Assembly (NCBI GenBank): GCA_016194865.1
Contig: JACQAT010000015.1
Span: 1-64,000, forward strand
Length of the DNA stretch: 64,000 bases
Source of the DNA: Chloroflexota bacterium
GTDB lineage: Bacteria; Chloroflexota; Limnocylindria; P2-11E
Direction of reading: 5' to 3'
In this document: one piece after another, positions 60,877 to 64,000 of the stretch
Layout of the letters: every line of letters begins with the position of its first letter
Numbering within the stretch: the first letter of the stretch is position 1
The notes under the pieces: generated by a model
Told to the model about the DNA's origin: nothing
Seen by the model: the letters and a program-made list of their open reading frames with translations, nothing else
The model's database searches: none
Program-made: the position numbers and the translations under genes

Positions 60877-62103
60877 CTAGTTGAGCACCTTCGAGAAGAC
60901 CCACTTGCCACCCTGGACGACGACGCCCGTGTGCGCCGTGTTCGAGGTGTCACCGTTCGCGTCGAAGCTCCACTTGCCGAGGACGCCGTCGTAGTTCGTG
61001 CCGACCTTCTTGACCGCGTCGACCATGCCCGCACGGTCGCCGTTGGTCTCCTTGATCGCCTTGAGCATGACGTTCGCGGCCTCGTACCCGTAGATCGCGT
61101 ACGGCTGCGGGTCGCTGCCGTACTTGTCCTTGTACTTCTTGAGCCAGTCCGCCTGGATACCGGTGTACTTGTCGACGGAGACACCGCCGAACGTGGCGTA
61201 GACGCCCTCACCGGCGGCGCCCATCTGCTTGATCATCTCGTCGCACTGGATGCCGTCGGCGCCCATGAAGATGATCTTGGGGTCCACGGCGCGCAGGTTC
61301 TTCACCAGCACGGCCGGGTTGTTGTCGACGATGCCGCCGTAGTAGACGCCCTCGGCGCCCGCGGCCTTGATCTTGGTGACGAGCGCGTTGAAGTTGTCCG
61401 CCTTCGGAGCGCCCTCACGTCCGACGACGGTGAGGCCGGCCTTCGCGGCGTTGGCCTGGAACACGTCGGCGAGACCCTTTCCGTAGAGGTCGGTGTCGTC
61501 GACGATGAAGACCTTCTTCGCGTTGAGCGCGGCCATCCAGTTCGCGCCGACGAGACCCTGGATGTTGTCGTTCGGGATCACGCGGAAGTAGTTGCGCTTG
61601 CCGGCCCCGTAGTAGACGGAGTCCTTGCTCTTGTCGACGGTCAGGTCCGTCGCGGTGTTCGCCGGCGAGATCATGGGGATCCCGGCCTTGTTCATGATGG
61701 GGATCGAGATGCGCGCGGCGCCCGAGTTGAACGTCCCGAGGTAGCCGACGGTCTTTGAGTCCTCGGCTGCCTTGCGGCCGTTCTCGGCCTCCTGTGCCGC
61801 GTCCCACGACTGCTTCGCCGCGGTCGCGTCGTCGAGCGATTCGTACTCGACCGTGATGCTGCCGATCTTCGCGCCCGTGCCGTCCTTGCCGCCGTTCTCG
61901 TCGATCGCCATCTTGATGCCGTTGACGACGGTCAGGGTCTGCGCGCGCGAGGGACCGGTGAGCGGCAGGCTGGAATAGATCTTGACGGTCTTCGCCGCCG
62001 TCCCGCCGCCGCCTGTGGTACCCCCGGTGCCGCCCGAGCAGGCTCCAGCCACGAGGCTGAGACCGACCAGGACCGCGCCGAGGCCGAACGTACGCCTCTG
62101 CAT
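60877..62103 (-). CDS. livK: Branched-chain amino acid ABC transporter substrate-binding lipoprotein
   Basis: A 408-residue periplasmic-type binding protein (type 1 fold). ATG 62103 with a GGGAGG site starts MQRRTFGLGAVLVGLSLVAG, then the lipobox AGAC, a glycine/threonine-rich linker and IYSSLPLTGPSRAQTLTVVN, GLVGANWMAALNAKKVFIVD, VYYGGIVDNNPAVLVKNLRA, QPYAIYGYEAANVMLKAIKE. The longer open frame starting at 62751 is not the gene. It captures branched-chain or related amino acids for the LivHMGF permease. A TATGCT box at 62166-62161 could be its promoter. Confidence 0.93.
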   Translation of the reverse strand: MQRRTFGLGAVLVGLSLVAGACSGGTGGTTGGGGTAAKTVKIYSSLPLTGPSRAQTLTVVNGIKMAIDENGGKDGTGAKIGSITVEYESLDDATAAKQSWDAAQEAENGRKAAEDSKTVGYLGTFNSGAARISIPIMNKAGIPMISPANTATDLTVDKSKDSVYYGAGKRNYFRVIPNDNIQGLVGANWMAALNAKKVFIVDDTDLYGKGLADVFQANAAKAGLTVVGREGAPKADNFNALVTKIKAAGAEGVYYGGIVDNNPAVLVKNLRAVDPKIIFMGADGIQCDEMIKQMGAAGEGVYATFGGVSVDKYTGIQADWLKKYKDKYGSDPQPYAIYGYEAANVMLKAIKETNGDRAGMVDAVKKVGTNYDGVLGKWSFDANGDTSNTAHTGVVVQGGKWVFSKVLN

Positions 62104-62229
62104 AGGACCTCCCTTTGTTTCGATCGGGGTGTGCCAGCGGCCTCCCCCATGTAGGGCGCGAGCATAGACCAGCGCAGCGGAGGGCCGACAGTGCCGCGAA
62201 GGTCCCGAACACGCTGCTATGTTGGGTTC

Positions 62230-63363
62230 ATGGGAGCGCGGATTGGTCTGACCATCGCCCTGGCGTGCGTGCTCGCGGGCTGTGCCGCACCGCCGCCGCC
62301 CACCCCGATCGCCCGCACCGAAGCGCCGTTCACGCTTCCCGGCGGGCGCGTCCTCTACAGCAACGCCGGTACGGATCTCTGGACGAGCGCGCCTGACAAG
62401 ACCGACCGGCGGCAGCTGACCCGGGATGGCGCCGCGAGCGGCGACGGCTACGCGGGTGGGCGCTGGTCGCCGGACGGCAAGCTCGTCGCCGCGGAGCGCG
62501 TCATGGCGAAGGAGAACGGCAGCGCGCTCTGGCTGGTGAGCGTGCCGGACGGGAGCGCCGTACGCCTCACGCGGCCGGATACGTTCCTCGACGGATTCGC
62601 CTGGTCGCCCGACGGTCGCTCTCTCGCCTACGGCGAGCTCACCAGCGGTGGCACGCTCGCGGCGGGTGGATCGCTCGTCGGCGGCGTCGGCGACGTGAAG
62701 CTCTACGAGATCGCGACCAAGACGACCACGGTCGTCGGACCCGGCACGCATCCGACGTTCTCACCCGACGGGAAGCAGCTCGGCTGGGCGCATTCATCCG
62801 GCGCCATCGCGGCATACGACCTGAAGACCGCGACGACGACGTTCCTGGTGAACCTCGCCGACCTCACGCGCTACTCGACGGCGAACGCCCCGCGCGGCAT
62901 GGGTCTGCTGGGCGGACCCGTGTGGTCCGCGGACTCGCAGCGCATCGCGTACGCGGCCATCGAAAGAGGTCCGATCCTCGAGGCGCTCCAGATCGTCTAC
63001 GTGCAGGACGCGAAGCCGCTCGCGCCGCCGAAGCAGTGGGCCATCGGCAAGACCGGCGCGGTCCACCACGTCGCGGATCTCCGTTGGGCGCCGACCGGGT
63101 CGACGCTGGCCTATGCGATCATCAACGCCCAGCCGCACCACCACTGGATCGGCACCATCGATCCCGCGAAGGGCGAGCTCTCCCCGCTCTTCGATTCGGT
63201 GCGGCACTTCCTCGACTTCACCTGGTCGCCGGACGGCTCGCTGCTGCTGCTGCAGCTCGACGATGACGACGCGTGGGCGTTCATCGATCCCAGGAAGCCC
63301 GGCGTCGCGAAGCGGCTGGAGCCGGGTGGCTGGCGTCCCGACTGGTGCCGCTGCGCCACATGA
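62230..63363 (+). CDS. TolB-like beta-propeller lipoprotein
   Basis: A 377-residue lipoprotein from ATG 62230: MGARIGLTIALACVLAGCAA with the lipobox LAGC. Several WD40/PD40 blades follow with repeated W-S-P-D-G motifs (RWSPDGKLVAAERV, AWSPDGRSLAYGEL, TFSPDGKQLGWAHS, TWSPDGSLLLLQLD). TolB-like propellers bind proteins or carbohydrates; role unknown. A TATGTT box (62218-62223) seven bases before the ATG suggests a leaderless transcript. It ends overlapping the next gene by four bases. Confidence 0.8.
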   Translation: MGARIGLTIALACVLAGCAAPPPPTPIARTEAPFTLPGGRVLYSNAGTDLWTSAPDKTDRRQLTRDGAASGDGYAGGRWSPDGKLVAAERVMAKENGSALWLVSVPDGSAVRLTRPDTFLDGFAWSPDGRSLAYGELTSGGTLAAGGSLVGGVGDVKLYEIATKTTTVVGPGTHPTFSPDGKQLGWAHSSGAIAAYDLKTATTTFLVNLADLTRYSTANAPRGMGLLGGPVWSADSQRIAYAAIERGPILEALQIVYVQDAKPLAPPKQWAIGKTGAVHHVADLRWAPTGSTLAYAIINAQPHHHWIGTIDPAKGELSPLFDSVRHFLDFTWSPDGSLLLLQLDDDDAWAFIDPRKPGVAKRLEPGGWRPDWCRCAT

Positions 63364-64000
63364 AGCTCATCCGCGCCGCCGATCTCGCCCGCGCCTGCTC
63401 GATGAGCGAGGCGATCGACGCGGTCGCCGCGGGATTCGTCGCGCTGTCGAGCGGGACGGCGAACGTTCCGGTGCGCTCGAGCGTCCCGCTGCGGGGCGGC
63501 GGGGTCGCGCTCGCGATGCCGGCCTCGCTGGAGGGGTCGCCGTACTTCAGCGCGAAGATCGTCAGCGTCGCGCCCGGCAATCGCGCGCGCGGCCGATCGG
63601 TCATCAACGCTGCGGTCCTTCTCGGCGACAGCTCCACCGGCGAGACCCTCGCGATCCTCGACGGATCGGCGCTGACCGCGCTGCGCACCGGTGCCGGTGG
63701 CGGCGTCGCGGCGCGCGCCCTCAGCCGCGAGGACAGCGCGGTCGTCGCGCTCTTCGGCGCAGGGGCCCAGGCGCGAACGCAGCTGCTCGCGGTCGCGGCG
63801 GTCCGCCCGCTGCGCGAGGCGCGCGTGGTCGCGCGCGAGCCGGCGCATCTCGCCGCGTTCCTCGTGTGGGCCGCCGCGGAGCCGTCGCTCGCCGGGCTCG
63901 CGATCAGCGCGAGCGATCCGTCCCACGCGATCGTGGGCGCGGACATCGTGATCACCGCGACGACCAGCAGGACCCCCGTCTTCGACGGCGCGGCCCTCGC
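63360..64000 (+). CDS. Ornithine cyclodeaminase/mu-crystallin family protein (3' end outside window)
   Basis: The first 213 residues are present. MKLIRAADLARACSMSEAID, SSVPLRGGGVALAMPASLEG, VAPGNRARGRSVINAAVLLG, ALTALRTGAGGGVAARALSR (the R-T-x-A-x-x-x-A-A-x-x-L substrate motif) and the Rossmann loop ALFGAGAQARTQLLAVAAVR match the ornithine cyclodeaminase family, which includes alanine dehydrogenases and ketimine reductases. Substrate unknown. It starts at ATG 63360, overlapping the TolB-like gene, and runs off the window. Confidence 0.88.
   Translation, partial: MKLIRAADLARACSMSEAIDAVAAGFVALSSGTANVPVRSSVPLRGGGVALAMPASLEGSPYFSAKIVSVAPGNRARGRSVINAAVLLGDSSTGETLAILDGSALTALRTGAGGGVAARALSREDSAVVALFGAGAQARTQLLAVAAVRPLREARVVAREPAHLAAFLVWAAAEPSLAGLAISASDPSHAIVGADIVITATTSRTPVFDGAAL

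Noticed and set aside
59593-61758. A 721-codon plus-strand frame over the liv genes
   Set aside because: Low-complexity, repetitive charged protein that is the antisense of livM, livH and livK.

Overview
The window is very GC-rich, densely packed bacterial DNA with no rRNA, tRNA, CRISPR array or recognisable insertion sequence. The gene content fits a Gram-positive-type or monoderm lineage, most likely an uncultured member of Chloroflexota (inference). It includes MurT/GatD for lipid II amidation, a RicT (PSP1)/HolB pair, Tmk followed by a DarA-type c-di-AMP receptor, a DUF5317 protein, two Tad-type pilus loci, a large SecA with an SEC-C tail, and a periplasmic selenocysteine formate dehydrogenase. 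Genes overlap constantly as ATGA, GTGA, TTGA or CTGA, and several genes can only start at CTG.

Layout. 1-3700: the tail of a class A penicillin-binding protein, a polyprenyl diphosphate synthase, and ricT-holB on the minus strand. 3700-7200: a divergent arsM/arsR pair with a visible operator, then two paralogous glycosyltransferases. 7200-12800: an HNH protein, pdxS (broken by an in-frame TGA), pdxT, a GNAT-like protein, a SpoIIIAA-like AAA/R3H ATPase, tmk and darA. 12800-16540: a structured leader with a 25-residue peptide ORF and a strong terminator, then an HD-GYP membrane protein, DUF5317 and an MFS transporter. 16650-21120: an NtrC-type regulator, a dodecin, a MerR regulator, murT and gatD. 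21180-26490: a lipase-like hydrolase and the first Tad locus (TadE, TadE/G, CpaB, CpaE, CpaF, and a fused TadB-TadC). 26500-30930: a VapBC-like pair, membrane proteins, a frameshifted DUF2269 gene, a BtuF-like binding protein and an RDD protein. 30960-36580: the second Tad locus (prepilin peptidase, CpaE with receiver domain, CpaF, TadB, TadC) and DUF192. 36580-41920: a 179-bp inverted-repeat element, comF, a membrane glycosyltransferase-like protein, a MobA-like protein, a PHP phosphoesterase and prs.

41950-48850: secA, two lgt genes (the second frameshifted), a nucleoside-diphosphate-sugar epimerase behind a BlaI-like dyad, a tandem 42-nt structured RNA element in front of an eight-cysteine small protein, then prfB with its programmed +1 frameshift and an abnormal 3' end, and a YtxH protein. 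48840-54910: fdhE, nrfD, an iron-sulfur subunit and fdnG. Formate would be oxidised outside the membrane and electrons passed through the four-cluster subunit to the NrfD anchor and the quinone pool; fdnG carries an in-frame TGA with a textbook bacterial SECIS hairpin. 54960-57230: a CCA-adding enzyme and an unknown anchored protein. 57240-62110: the branched-chain amino-acid transporter livKHMGF. 62230-64000: a TolB-like lipoprotein and a truncated ornithine cyclodeaminase family gene.

The most interesting places are the tandem RNA element plus Cys-rich protein (47136-47507), the sequestered small-peptide leader before the HD-GYP gene (13087-13440), the two in-frame TGA codons (one clearly selenocysteine in fdnG, one unexplained in pdxS), and the repeated use of CTG as the only possible start codon.
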